Assembly (NCBI RefSeq): GCF_036669915.1
Contig: NC_089317.1
Location: 1,037,270-1,101,269, forward strand
Source of the DNA: Pocillopora verrucosa
Taxonomy: Eukaryota; Cnidaria; Anthozoa; Scleractinia; Pocilloporidae
Length of the DNA stretch: 64,000 nt
Direction of reading: 5' to 3'
A model generated the notes under the pieces. The model searched no databases, was not told the DNA's origin, and saw only the letters and a list, made by a program, of their open reading frames with translations. This document shows, piece after piece, positions 48,401-59,133 of the stretch; position 1 is the first letter of the stretch; every line of letters begins with the position of its first letter. A program made the position numbers and the translations under genes.

Positions 48401-51400
48401 GGCAATCAAGAGGCCTATCTAGTAGAAATTGAAAGCTTGAAGAAAGAAGTGAACACTTTGAGGTTTCCAGACATTCGTGGCAGCGCAGAGTACATCTCCC
48501 TACAGCGATCATACGAAGAGATCTGTAAGGAAAGAGATGGGCTTCGAGGCCAAGTAGTGGACATCAGAGTAAAGGGAGAACAAGAGCTTGAAGGCCAGGT
48601 TAAAATCTATCGCGAAGAAATCAGAGAGAAAGAAATTGTAATAGACAGACTTCGATCTGAGTGTATGGCATTCAAAGCGGAAATTGAGGGTTTGAAGAGA
48701 AGCCTTGGCAATCAAGAGGCTTATTTGGTTGAAATTGAAAGCTTGAAGAAAGAAGTGAACACATTGCGATTCCCAGACATCCGTGGTAGTGCAGAGTACA
48801 TCTCGTTACAGAGATCATATGAAGAGGTGTGCAAAGAGAGAGATGGAATACGAGGCCAAGTGATAGACATCAGGATGAAAGGAGAACAGGAACTTGAAAG
48901 CCAAATGAAGATCTACCGCGAAGAAATAAGAGAGAAAGAGGTAATGATTGAAAAATTACGTGTAGAGAACATGTCATTCAGAGCCGAAGTCGAAGGATTG
49001 AAGAGAGACCTCGGCAGCCAAGAGGCTTACCTAGTGGAAATTGATCGCCTGAAGAAAGAGGTGAACACACTACGTTTTCCTGACATTCGTGGTAGTGCAG
49101 AGTACATTTCGTTGCAGAAAACATACGAGGAAGTCTGCAAAGAGCGTGATGGACTAAGAAGTCAGGTTATCGACATAAGGTTGAAAGGAGAGCAAGACCT
49201 CGACAACCAAGTGAAGATATATCGTGAGGAGATCAGGGAGAAAGAAATCGCGATGGAAAAAATACGCGTTGAAAGCTATTCATTCAAGGCCGAAATTGAT
49301 GGACTAAAGAGAGATCTCGGTAACCAAGAAGCGTACTTGGCTGAGATCGAGCGCCTGAAGAAGGAGGTCAATATCTTGCGATTCCCAGACATCCGTGGAA
49401 GCGCAGAATACATTTCTCTACAGAAGTCGTACGAAGAGGTTTGTCAGGAGCGTGACGGTTTGAGAGGTCAAGTTATAGACATAAGGATGAAGGGAGAGCA
49501 GGAATTTGAAGAAAAAGTGAAGATCTACCGCGAGGAAATCAGAGAAAAAGAGGTAGCATTTGAAAAAATCCGCATGGAGAACATAACATTCAAGGCCGAA
49601 ATTGAAGGATTGAGAAGAGATCTCGGAAACCAAGAGGCTTACTTGATTGAGATTGATCGCCTAAAGAAGGAAGTCAATACCTTACGATTTCCAGATATCC
49701 GTGGTAGTGCAGAGTACATCTCCTTGCAGAAGTCGTATGAAGAGGTTTGCAAGGAGCGTGATGGATTGAGGGGTCAAATTATAGACATAAGGATGAAGGG
49801 AGAGCAGGAATTTGAAGGAAAAGTGAAGATCTATCGAGAGGAAATCAGAGAAAAAGAAGTGGCATTTGAAAAAATCCGAATGGAGAACTTGACATTCAAG
49901 GCCGAAATTGATGGACTTAAGAGAGATCTCGGTAACCAAGAAGCGTACTTGACTGAGATCGAGCGCCTGAAGAAGGAGGTCAATATCTTGCGATTCCCAG
50001 ATATCCGCGGCAGTGCAGAGTATATATCCTTGCAGAAGACGTACGAGGAAGTTTGCAGAGAGCGTGATGCACTTAGAGGACAAGTGATTGATATAAAGAT
50101 GAAGGGAGAACAGGAAATTGACAACCACGTAAAGATCTACCGAGAAGAGATAAGAGAGAAAGAAGTAGCAATGGAGAAAATACGTGTAGAGAGCTACTCA
50201 TTCAAGAGCGAAATTGAAAGTTTGAAGAGAGATCTTGGAAATCAAGAAGCCTATCTGATTGAAATAGATCGTTTGAAGAAAGAAGTGAACACACTGAGGT
50301 TTCCCGACATCCGCGGTAGCGCAGAGTACATCTCTTTGCAACGAACATACGAAGAAGTTTGTAAAGAGCGTGATGGCCTTAGAGGACAAGTAATTGATAT
50401 AAAGATAAAGGGAGAACAAGACATTGAAAGTCAAGTGAAGATCTACCGTGAGGAAATTAAAGAGAAGGAGGTAGCCATGAACAACTTCCGTTCAGAGGTT
50501 ATGACACTGAGAGCAGAAATTGAAGGATTAAAGAGGGAGCTGGCCACCACGAAGCAGCGAAGCGAGATGGAAGTGGAACGTGTGAGGAAGGAATCGATGG
50601 TAATTAGCCCCTCCGTCCTTCGTAGTAGCGCCGAGTTTGTGTCTCTGCAACATTCATTCGACGCTGCTTGCCAAGAGAGAGACAGTCTTCGCCAGCAGAT
50701 TATTGAGCTCAGGTCAAAGAACGAGCGAGAAGTGGCAATCCATATCGACAATCAAGTACGAGTGTACCGAGACGAGATTAAGGAGAAAGAGGCTGCATTG
50801 GGGCTATTGCGTTCTGAGGCAATCTCCATGCGCTCTGAAATTGAGTCGCTCAAACGTGAGCTGCGCATCGCAAAGGATACTCCAGTTCAAAATCCGAAGG
50901 TTGAACAAGAGCTGTTTAACTTGAAAGCAAAATATTCAAAGCTTCAAGAAGAGTATGACATATTGGTGCTTGCAAAGAGCAAACTGGAAGAGGAGATGGT
51001 GATCAAGATCAACAGTGGAATGGCCGACAAGCAAGAATACATCTACAAGCTTGAGAAGGACAACAGGGAGTTGAAGTCTTCCAATGAGTATTACGAGAAG
51101 ACCGTGGAAGAGAAGAATGCTGCTATCAGTGATATGCGCCTGAAGATTGCAAGCTTGCAGAAGAAGATCGAAAACTTAAAAAAAGACGTATTTGTCGCCG
51201 ATGAAGCCTATGAAAAAGCAGAGCTCCGACTGAAGGAAGTTTTGAAGTCAGAGTACAAGCCAGTGACGACCTACGAGGTGCGTCGCTACAGAACTACTTC
51301 AACAGCCGACTCCCCGACTTTCAGCAGTTCAACGTCAACTTACACGGTAAAGAAGACGTCCACTGATACTAATGGTCTAGAATTCAGTGCCACCTCTACG

Positions 51401-51781
51401 CCAATGAAATCCGCCGTAGAGGGAGAACGCAGCGAAGTTATTCGCAAGAGTGCTGTCGTCTCATCAGCTCCGCTTGACAGTGACCTGGCAAGGGCTGAAG
51501 GAAACTTTAACAACAGTGAGGATGTCGCCGCAACCTCAAAGACGATTCTGATCACAAATGTCGCCGACGGAGATTCTGCTGAGGCTGGAAGTGCCGGGTC
51601 TGCCAAACCGACCGTATACCGTTCTTCGTACTCCAGTCAACCATCCGTGTACAGAACCAGCGGTACCACTTACCGCACAGGGCGTACCTCTGTCACAGGA
51701 GGGTCGGGCTATAGCCGTACATCGTACCCTACCGGACGTAAGTACTCTGGCCGTTACTCCGTAACAAGGAAGTTTTACTAA
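42487..51781 (+). CDS. Giant coiled-coil repeat protein of unknown function, 2288 residues, two exons
   Basis: Exon 1 (42487-42585) encodes MTSLQEVTGINFEIVLEKFQ and thirteen more residues, ending in a GAG|GTTAGA donor. Exon 2 starts after TTTCCAAG at 45014 and stays open to 51781; the joint is phase 0. A TTG at 45020 is only an internal codon. There is no signal peptide or membrane helix, so an intracellular filament or scaffold is expected. The protein is one long Glu/Lys/Arg/Ser-rich coiled coil. About 18 related units share xERDxLR, IREKExxIxRLRSE and LKRE blocks: about nine diverged and of variable length before 48100, then eight of exactly 102 residues, then one more diverged unit. The tail from about 51250 is non-helical, basic and rich in Tyr, Ser, Thr and Arg. 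I do not recognise the family; rootletin-like or intermediate-filament-like are guesses. Confidence 0.9.
42586..45013 (+). other. Intron 1 of the coiled-coil gene
   Basis: A 2.4 kb AT-rich intron bounded by GAG|GTTAGA and TTTTATTTCCAAG|GAA. I see no further exon, but small alternative exons cannot be ruled out by eye. Confidence 0.65.
48107..50560 (+). repeat. Eight 306-bp coding tandem repeats
   Basis: The block coding for PDIRGSAEYISLQ starts at 48161, 48467, 48773, 49079, 49385, 49691, 49997 and 50303, exactly 306 bases apart each time. The first two units are almost identical at DNA level; later ones differ mainly at third positions. No frame is lost in any unit. Confidence 0.97.
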
Positions 51782-54700
51782 AGAACAGGAACAATCTGAG
51801 GACTTACCTTTGCTGAGAGAAAATGTCAACATATATAAAACACGCATTTCATTCGAGTTGAAAACAGTAGATTTTTAGTTTTTAGTTAGTAACTTTAATT
51901 ATGTCGTTCCAAGCAGCCTAGGTTGCTTTTTTGCAGACGAAACAACAGCTTAATCGTGACCAATCGCTTTAGTAGCCTGAGAGCTTTAAGAACCAACTGA
52001 AAAGTTGTTTGCAACGGGAGATCGTTTGCAGGGTTTTGAAGACTTATTTTGCCGGTTTTTTTCTTGTGTTCTAAATATTTATAACACTAACTTTACTAGT
52101 TTATTTACAGTACAAAGAAGGCCTTTCGCTTTTGTTACCATTAATGAAGCTCTCAATTTTGATTTTGAACTTCGCTTATTTTTTTCCTTGTTTATTTGTG
52201 CGAACTGAGGTTTGCTTTTTATCGAGTCTTTTCTCAAATTCTGAGTGATGAGTGGTAGTGAGGTAGTCCAGATTGAAGAAAGAAAAAAAATACTTTCGCA
52301 TGAATTCACAGGTGTGCATCTTTTTTTGTGATTGCTTGAACAAATTTGGATTTTACTACTTAAACCTAAACCTACCATATTTATTCATATTTTTAGTTTT
52401 GAGTGAATCGTCGCGCTGTTTTTTCTTGGATCTTACTCCAATTTTGAAAGCGTTTTATTCGTTGTTAAAAACAAAAAAAAATAAACAAACATCGTATTAC
52501 AGCGTTTCGATCACTGTTTCATTTCATGTAATCATTTTCTTCGTTTTGACTTTCCATTTGCAGTGAAGTTCAACAAAACAAAACAAGCTCCTTCCTAGGT
52601 TATTTAACATTGACACATAGTAGTTTTTCTGTATTGAAAGTGTAGCTTTCTAGTTTCATTTCGCACACACTTCATTTTTATTTTCATGTCCTTATGGCAT
52701 TACACCATATGATACGTTTTCGATGAGCGGAACACACACACTCAAAAATCCATATAATTTCAGGGGTGCAGTTGACTTACAACTCAAATTCTCCAAGCAA
52801 TTTTACCAAATGTGCGGTGAATTAAAAAGTTGTCTTTACCTCCATGATATATGGAGATAACCCAACCTACAGCGATACATGTTCGACCACAAAGGTTGTA
52901 TGTAATTTTTAACCATATGGGAACCTCATGGTACCGTCATACGTTTGATTCAAACTTCGGTTTTTCCCATTTTTAGCGTTGTAATAAATTTGGGCTTACA
53001 TCAATTGCAACTTTGTATGAAGTGCTTCATTTTTGAAATGTTTTTGGAAGGGTAACAAAGCTTACTGATCTATGTTTTAGGAAAGTTTGGCCCTTAGTCT
53101 TAAGCTCTGTCTATGAAATTGTTTCCCCTTACACCATTATAAATATTCGGGTGCAGGGAGGGGGGGAGTGGCAGGCGTAGGGGACTACTCTTTTGCTGAA
53201 CGTTTTTCCCTTTTCTTTCGCTTCTAAGAAAAGCTTTCTTTACTTTTTCTGGCTGATTACCAGAGTGGGTTTCTGACATGACTGATTTTAAATGGAAACA
53301 GCTCGCACAAACATATCGGGTACTTTCAAGAGAGTGTCATCTAAAAATACCAAACCCAAAGTTGAAGAGTTATATCGTATCACAAGTCAAGTTTTAGTGG
53401 CAGGTTAAGTTCGAGTCCACTCAATTTTTTTTCCTCATGTCAAACAATATCGTTGGAAAAAGACACTATTGTTGTTGCCGTCAAAAAGCAAAACGAAATA
53501 GAATCAAACCCGTCCGTTTAACTGCATTGTTTACCTTTTACTTCCGCTGAAACGGTTCCTTTCGTCAGTCCTATAAAGACACAAGCATTCCCTCATTCAA
53601 CTATTAAGCGCACTTACCGTGTTATAGAATTGTCACGAGGTTAAAGAAACGTTTCAAAAGCTGTTATTGTCCGTGAAAACATATTTGGACTCTGCTGACA
53701 ACCACAACTGATGCTCTCTTGACGAAAAGTTGAACTCGTATTTATTTCAACGTCTTTTTCGACGACACAGCGTATATCGTGAGTTGTGTATTCCACATAT
53801 TATGTCTCTACAACAATGTGATGCTTCGTAAATTTCGCACAACTGAAACCCGAGGAAAACAACAAAAGTTGGACATGAGCATTCTGGTGAAACAAACGTT
53901 TGGCCAGAGAAATGATATCTGTTCCCTGAAATTTTGGCCGCGGAGTGAATGAGTTATCTGTAATGCTGTCATTTAATGGGAACCCTGTGGATGTAACAAG
54001 ATGGCGGTTGGGTGCGTGAAATGCTGACGGTTTTTTTTTATCCTTCGAGTTAGCTTTGGACGATTTGTCATTGAAATGGAACCTCAGGTGTGTGTTAAAG
54101 GTTTTTAGCTTAAAACTACTATTCTGGTGATTCTTGTGCATCATTTTGACACAGAAATCAAACACTTAAAGAAAAAAAAAATAAAGTGAAAAATTAGAAT
54201 TGAATCAAACATGACTCGTGACTCAAAATTGATTCGCGCTCGAATTTCAAATACAACGTCAGGCAGAAAAAGGTTACCAGAACTTTCGAAAAACATGTCC
54301 TAAGTTTTTAATGGAATATGAGTTGCATTTTCATGTTAGGTTTTTAAGACTTTTCAAGAGAGTAAGCTTTTAGAGAAACTGTGGTGCTGCGTCAGTAGGG
54401 TTTATTTCAAGACAATTTGGATTTGTCACCTGAGGCTCTGTTAGCACGAACCTGGTTGACCTGGCTGTGTTGTGTTCATGCGAGAAATTTCAGCCCGTTT
54501 GCTAAAACGAGACAACGCGCGTAGATCCTGGGGATTAGTTCTTGGCGCGACATTTGAGAAACAAAACAAACATGGCGGCGAAACGCAAAGTCATCATTTT
54601 CGCACCTTTCTGAGCTTTTTCTGCTCTTGTAGCTGTATAACGCAGCTAAATGGGATACTTATGCTGTGGAAAATACAGCAGACAAAGCACCATGATGCCA

Positions 54701-54879
54701 TCCGTGCCGCCTTGTTGCGGAAGCGGAACTACTGTCTGCAAAGTTGGAGGCGTATGAAGAAATCTGCTCACTTGCCGCCATTTTTGACCACGTTGTCTGA
54801 GGCCGCACTCCGCACGTGGCCTAATCGGTGACATACGTAGTTGAAAAAAAATTCCATCCTGGTAATCGAGTGTACATAT

Positions 54880-55045
54880 GGTATAAATTTCCTGCTCGGT
54901 TCCCGAGATCCCGCTCGGTAAAAATTGAGATCGGGAACCGATCCAGACAACCCGCTCATATGAACACGTCTAGACTTTTTAAATAGATTAGAGATGTGCC
55001 AAGATCTCGGAAACCGGGCCAGCCCGGTCAACCGCGCTCATATGA
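54880..55045. repeat. Imperfect direct repeat with 'cgctcatatgaac'
   Basis: Two stretches, one around 54920-54968 and one around 55000-55042, share 'agatc', 'ggaaccg/ggaaacc', 'ccag' and 'cgctcatatgaac'. They look like decayed halves of one repeat family. Confidence 0.4.
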
Positions 55046-55057
55046 ACTGAAATCCTG

Positions 55058-55205
55058 ACTTGATTAAGTTAGTTGGCCATTGTAAAGAGTTTCTGTAGGT
55101 GACGTTTCGAGCATTAGCCCATCGTCAGAGCAAATGGCGAATGGCCAAAGCTCGAAACGTCAGCTTTAGAGAATCTTTTCTGGGCCAATTTACATTATCG
55201 ATTCG
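55058..55205. mobile_element. Palindromic MITE-like element, older copy
   Basis: It shares 'ttggccattgtaaagagtt', 'tgacgtttcgagca', 'ctcgaaacgtcagct' and 'ggccaatttacatta' with the hairpin in the MFSD6-like intron at 60281-60467, but its arms are more diverged. Confidence 0.65.
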
Positions 55206-56399
55206 GGCGATAAAATTGAACTAAATTATCTATATTCACCACTAAGTTCAGCTGCCACACGTTTCCTAATTATCACAGCGAATCCAGTCGAATGAGACGG
55301 ATACGCTTTCAGAGATTATTTTTGGGCCGCCTATTGAAAGATCAGGATCATATCTTGTCAAGTTTATTTCAACAGAGTAGCATGAAAAGTGTGTTTGTTT
55401 GGAGTTACATTTAGCTTGAAGTTCTCATGAGTAAAAGAAAAGGTCCTCCCCTATTCAAGAAAAACTAAATATCCGCTCGCGACCTTATTAGAAAAAGTAG
55501 CGTAAGCCCGAATTAGACTAGCAATACAATCAAGTGTACGCAAGTAGATTAGTAATATTGATCAAGGCTGCCTCGCAACAAATTGCCTTTTCTGAACACT
55601 TATCGTAATTTTAAAATTGCTATTGGAAATAGAGTGCTCATTGCATCCATTCTGTCAATAAAAACTGACTGTGTTTTAAATGACCAAAGTTCTAAACTAA
55701 ATTGGAACCTGTTTCTTTTACAGTTTGATGCTAGCACGAGAGGAAATGTTTTAGTAAGACTATAGTTATTTAATTCCATTTAAAAGAGAATGGACTAGCT
55801 AGAAAAACAAACGAAGCTCCGAAATTGTATATTTGAATATGATCCGTTTGCTGTCCGTCTGATTTATCTTTCGTAGTTCAGATAAAAATGAAATTCTCCT
55901 TTCGGAGCTCACGCAAAGAAGTCCACTCATCTCTATGTCAGCTGCAAAACCGCTTAATTCATGACGTCGATCTCCTCTTCTGAATTTGAAAATAAATTTA
56001 CAATTTCAAGCAATATTGGTAAGGAAAATTACTCGTTTCTCGCAATAAACGATGGCACTTAAGCAAATATAATATCGTGAAAAAGATCTGTCTTAAACAC
56101 CTGAGTACGCTAAATGACTACTTAGCTGCCGTTTCCCGGTACCGTGGTGGACAGCTGTCAAAGTCAATGAAAGAAACCTCTTTTAACTTAAAATTTTCTG
56201 AGATAGCACGTCCATTTGTGTCAATCTTATCTTTCGAGTTGTTCATTGAATTTCTGAAGCATTGAAGCTGGAAACCAAATAGGTGATTTTTTTTTCAACA
56301 CGATTTGAGGCAGGATGGAGAAGCAGATCCATTTTATAAACGACAAAACAAGACGAAGGATCCAGGAGTGATCAGGATTTATCGATAAAGAAAATTTCA

Positions 56400-57428
56400 A
56401 TGGTTCAAGTATCTGAAATGTGTGGTGAAAACACTGAATACTCATCCAATTTATTGCCAGTGTGCGTTATAAATTCAATTTTGAGCGCAGTGACAATTTT
56501 TGGCAACTCGATGATACTCTTGGCAATTTTCAAGACTCCTGGCCTACGAACAAATTCCAACTTTTTTATTGCATCGCTTGCCGTTGCTGATTTTTTCGTC
56601 GGTTTGGTTATGAACCCGCTTTATGCTGTTAAAGCGGGGATGGCTGTCGACGTCAACTCGCACCCTCTAACCATTGCAGCAGCGGTCATAACCTTACAAA
56701 CACTGACAGCTACAACATACAACTTATGTTGTGTGAGCATCGATCGATATCTGGCCATAGTTGCCGTATTCCGATATGAAAGCTACGTGACAACCGAAAG
56801 ATGTTTACGCTTTATAGGTTTGGTGTGGGTTTGTTCTTTTATTGTACCTTTGCCACGACTGTTTATTACAGAATTTCATGCTCTTCCCAGGTTGTGGCTT
56901 GTTTCTTATATCGTGGTGTTTATCGTACCGTTGTCAGGAATCTCATTTTGTTATTTCCATATCTACAAAACTGCTTCAGCGCAAGCGCGAAGAATTGCTT
57001 GTGAACACATCGTGGACAGACGAGAGGCGGTTAAAATTCGTAAAAACCGGAAGGCCACTTGGACAGCGGCTCTAGTCATCGGAGCATGCTTTGTGCTGTG
57101 GTTTCCATCTTGTATTTTGTCTTTTGTTCAAGCTTTAACATCAGACGAATGTTTAAAACACCGAATTGACTCCAGTACATGGTTCTGGGTTGATACTCTC
57201 GCTTTCGCCAGTTCCGCGTTGAATCCGTGGATCTACTTTTTAAGATCGAGGGAGTTTAAACAGGCCTTGAGGAGAATTGTAGTCCAGAGTGGGGTGTACT
57301 GCATGATTTGTAAATGTCACGGTATGAAGGTTGACGTTGTTACGGCCACTGATGAAGAAATTCGAACAAGAGATAAAGAACAGAAAAGCACAATGAATCC
57401 TCAGCATCTTTCTTTAGCTGTCTCCTGA
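56400..57428 (+). CDS. Class A GPCR, melanocortin/EDG/cannabinoid-like type, receptor 3
   Basis: Intronless, 342 residues. Landmarks are GNSMILLA in TM1, SLAVADFFVG in TM2, SIDRYLAI after TM3, CFVLWFP in TM6 and SSALNPWIYFLRSREFKQAL in TM7. As in receptors 1 and 2, the TM3 cysteine is replaced (Thr at 3.25) and loop 2 is minimal before ALPRLW. Of the three this has the most canonical TM6. The C-tail has a CMICKC cluster that could be palmitoylated. A shorter start at the Met in VSEMCGEN (codon 7) is possible. The ligand is unknown. Confidence 0.92.
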   Translation: MVQVSEMCGENTEYSSNLLPVCVINSILSAVTIFGNSMILLAIFKTPGLRTNSNFFIASLAVADFFVGLVMNPLYAVKAGMAVDVNSHPLTIAAAVITLQTLTATTYNLCCVSIDRYLAIVAVFRYESYVTTERCLRFIGLVWVCSFIVPLPRLFITEFHALPRLWLVSYIVVFIVPLSGISFCYFHIYKTASAQARRIACEHIVDRREAVKIRKNRKATWTAALVIGACFVLWFPSCILSFVQALTSDECLKHRIDSSTWFWVDTLAFASSALNPWIYFLRSREFKQALRRIVVQSGVYCMICKCHGMKVDVVTATDEEIRTRDKEQKSTMNPQHLSLAVS

Positions 57429-58197
57429 ATGCATGGTTCAGTTTTTTACGATTGTGGAGCTTTAGGTCTGAACGTCTCCTGTCTGGAACAATTCTGGGCA
57501 ATCGACTTTGCTTTTTAAGAACACTGTGACAAGTAAAGTCTTTTACAGATGTGAAACTTAATTCAGTAAATGCTTATTACTAAAAAGAGTTACAATAGTG
57601 TTTAGTAGAGGATAAATCACTTGGAACGAAAACGACCGTGCAGAAAACCGTGGAATGCCATGACCCGTTTACACAAAACTCTGGTTTATTTAATCGTCGC
57701 GTAAGCTAAAATTATCCTATGAAAATTATCCATTTTAGCCCCTTGACACTATACTATATGTTGTGTAAATCAATCGGTGAAGAGATGTCGATGTTTTGTA
57801 TTTTAGTTCACCTGGAGGTTATGGGTATCTGCATGGTGATTCCGCGAGTCATATTATCACGAATAATGTCTTTTCTTCGTTTAATTTCCAAGAAATGCTC
57901 AATGATAATTATACTCTTTTGAAAATCTATGAACACTACGCCAATATCATGCAAGCAAGTTTTAATGAATAAATCTCATAATACCTCCCAGCCTTTCCAT
58001 TGGAAAAAATGCCAAAAATTGTTCCAACTTTAATAGATGTGCTAAAAGTATCTTCTTTCCAGTCTTTATTTTATCAAATTGGATTACTGTTAGGGGTGTC
58101 GCGTTTTAAAAATACACCCTAATATTAAAGTCTTGATAACTGAATGGCTGTGTACGACTAAGTAACGGAGACGTTAGTCTATGCTTTCGTAACGTTC
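57429..58197. other. Intergenic, no gene seen
   Basis: AT-rich DNA after receptor 3 with no supported exon or repeat. Confidence 0.35.
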
Positions 58198-58296
58198 CGC
58201 ATCGACTATTACAATAGCCTATTGCATGGACTGCCAAACATCCAGGTTGCAAAAATTCAGAGAGTTCTGAATGCTTCCGCTAGGCTGGTATGTAAT
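58198..58296 (+). mobile_element. Non-LTR retrotransposon (LINE) reverse-transcriptase fragment
   Basis: The frame reads DYYNSLLHGLPNIQ, then IQRVLNASARLV, the conserved block near the C-terminal end of CR1/jockey-type LINE reverse transcriptases (usual form DYCNSLLYGLP, LQRVQNAAARL). Only about 33 codons remain. It lies directly against the receptor pseudogene. Confidence 0.8.
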
Positions 58297-58299
58297 GTA

Positions 58300-58853
58300 T
58301 TTATGGCTATATCGGTATTATCCATTCCTTGCGGTACTGTAAAGCGCACTTGCATCGCAATCACAAGCGTGTGGTTTTTCGGCTTTACACTGAACGCAAT
58401 TTCCTTTTCCCTAGACAATGAAGACCTGCCAAAACTGTGAGTTTCCTTTGGGACGCTTACAGGACTTTTCCCGATTGTGATCGTTTTCTACCGCTATGGG
58501 AAACTATGAAAACTGCGCATAACGAGTCGAGGAGAGTCACTGAAGCAGAGAACAGCGTCTCGGTTTTCTCCCGAGACAAAGAGTGCTCGGAAGCTAACAA
58601 AAACTTCAATCCCTACTACGGCGATAGTTGTGCTAGTGGCTGTTTTTCTGTCTACGCCGGTGAGTGCTGTCAGTATTCTGGAGATTGGTACAAACGACCG
58701 CTGCCGTCGCAGACTTTATAACCGTGTGTGGATTTGATGTGTCTCTTTGTTTTTTTCAAGCTCCGCAGTGTATCCGTGGATCTATGCGATGAGGCTTGGG
58801 GATTTCATAGCTTCCTTGAAACGAACATTTCACTTGAACATTCGAGTGTGAAG
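58300..58853 (+). pseudogene. Class A GPCR pseudogene related to receptor 1
   Basis: Starting in what would be TM4, the blocks TVKRTCIAIT, FGFTLNAISFSLD and DLPKL match receptor 1 TVKRTVIVAI, FGFTLNAFSFALD and DLPKLW; the Trp codon is now TGA. In other frames come ENSVSVFSRD, VVLVAVFLSTPVSAVSILEI, CRRRLYNRVW and SSAVYPWIYAMRL. At least two stops and several frame changes separate these blocks, and everything before TM4 is missing. The copy has clearly lost function. Confidence 0.88.
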
Positions 58854-59133
58854 GATGCATAGGGCACGAGTGCCTTGTCGTTTTAGCAAATAAATACGAC
58901 AAAAAATACTGTCTCCATTTTCTATACAAACTATCAATTTTAAAACTTTCAAATGGAAACTCCAACGTTCAAAAAAGTGAGATTTTTGAAAATTCAAATT
59001 CCGCTTAACGTAATCATCAATTTCCCTCAAATGTTTTCCCAGCAGGTTGCATTTTTAATTAATCATATTGTTTTCTTATGTATATTAGCCTCAGGTGGCG
59101 TATTTTTTGATACGTAAATGGAAGTGTTTCTGG

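Larger units (their letters stand above)
51782..56399. other. Long intergenic stretch
   Basis: About 4.6 kb without a supported gene. It contains T-rich DNA after the coiled-coil gene, a C/G-rich imperfect repeat pair near 54880-55045, and a palindromic MITE at 55058-55205. The open frames at 53800-54165 and 54472-54831 lack any family pattern. Confidence 0.4.

Noticed and set aside
49682-50128. Minus-strand frames within the coiled-coil repeats
   Set aside because: They recur with the 306-bp period and mirror the plus-strand codons, so they are shadows.
53800-54165. Minus-strand frame of 121 codons, and the plus-strand frame at 54472-54831
   Set aside because: No recognisable motif and no promoter or exon context; their length is within what chance gives over 4.6 kb.
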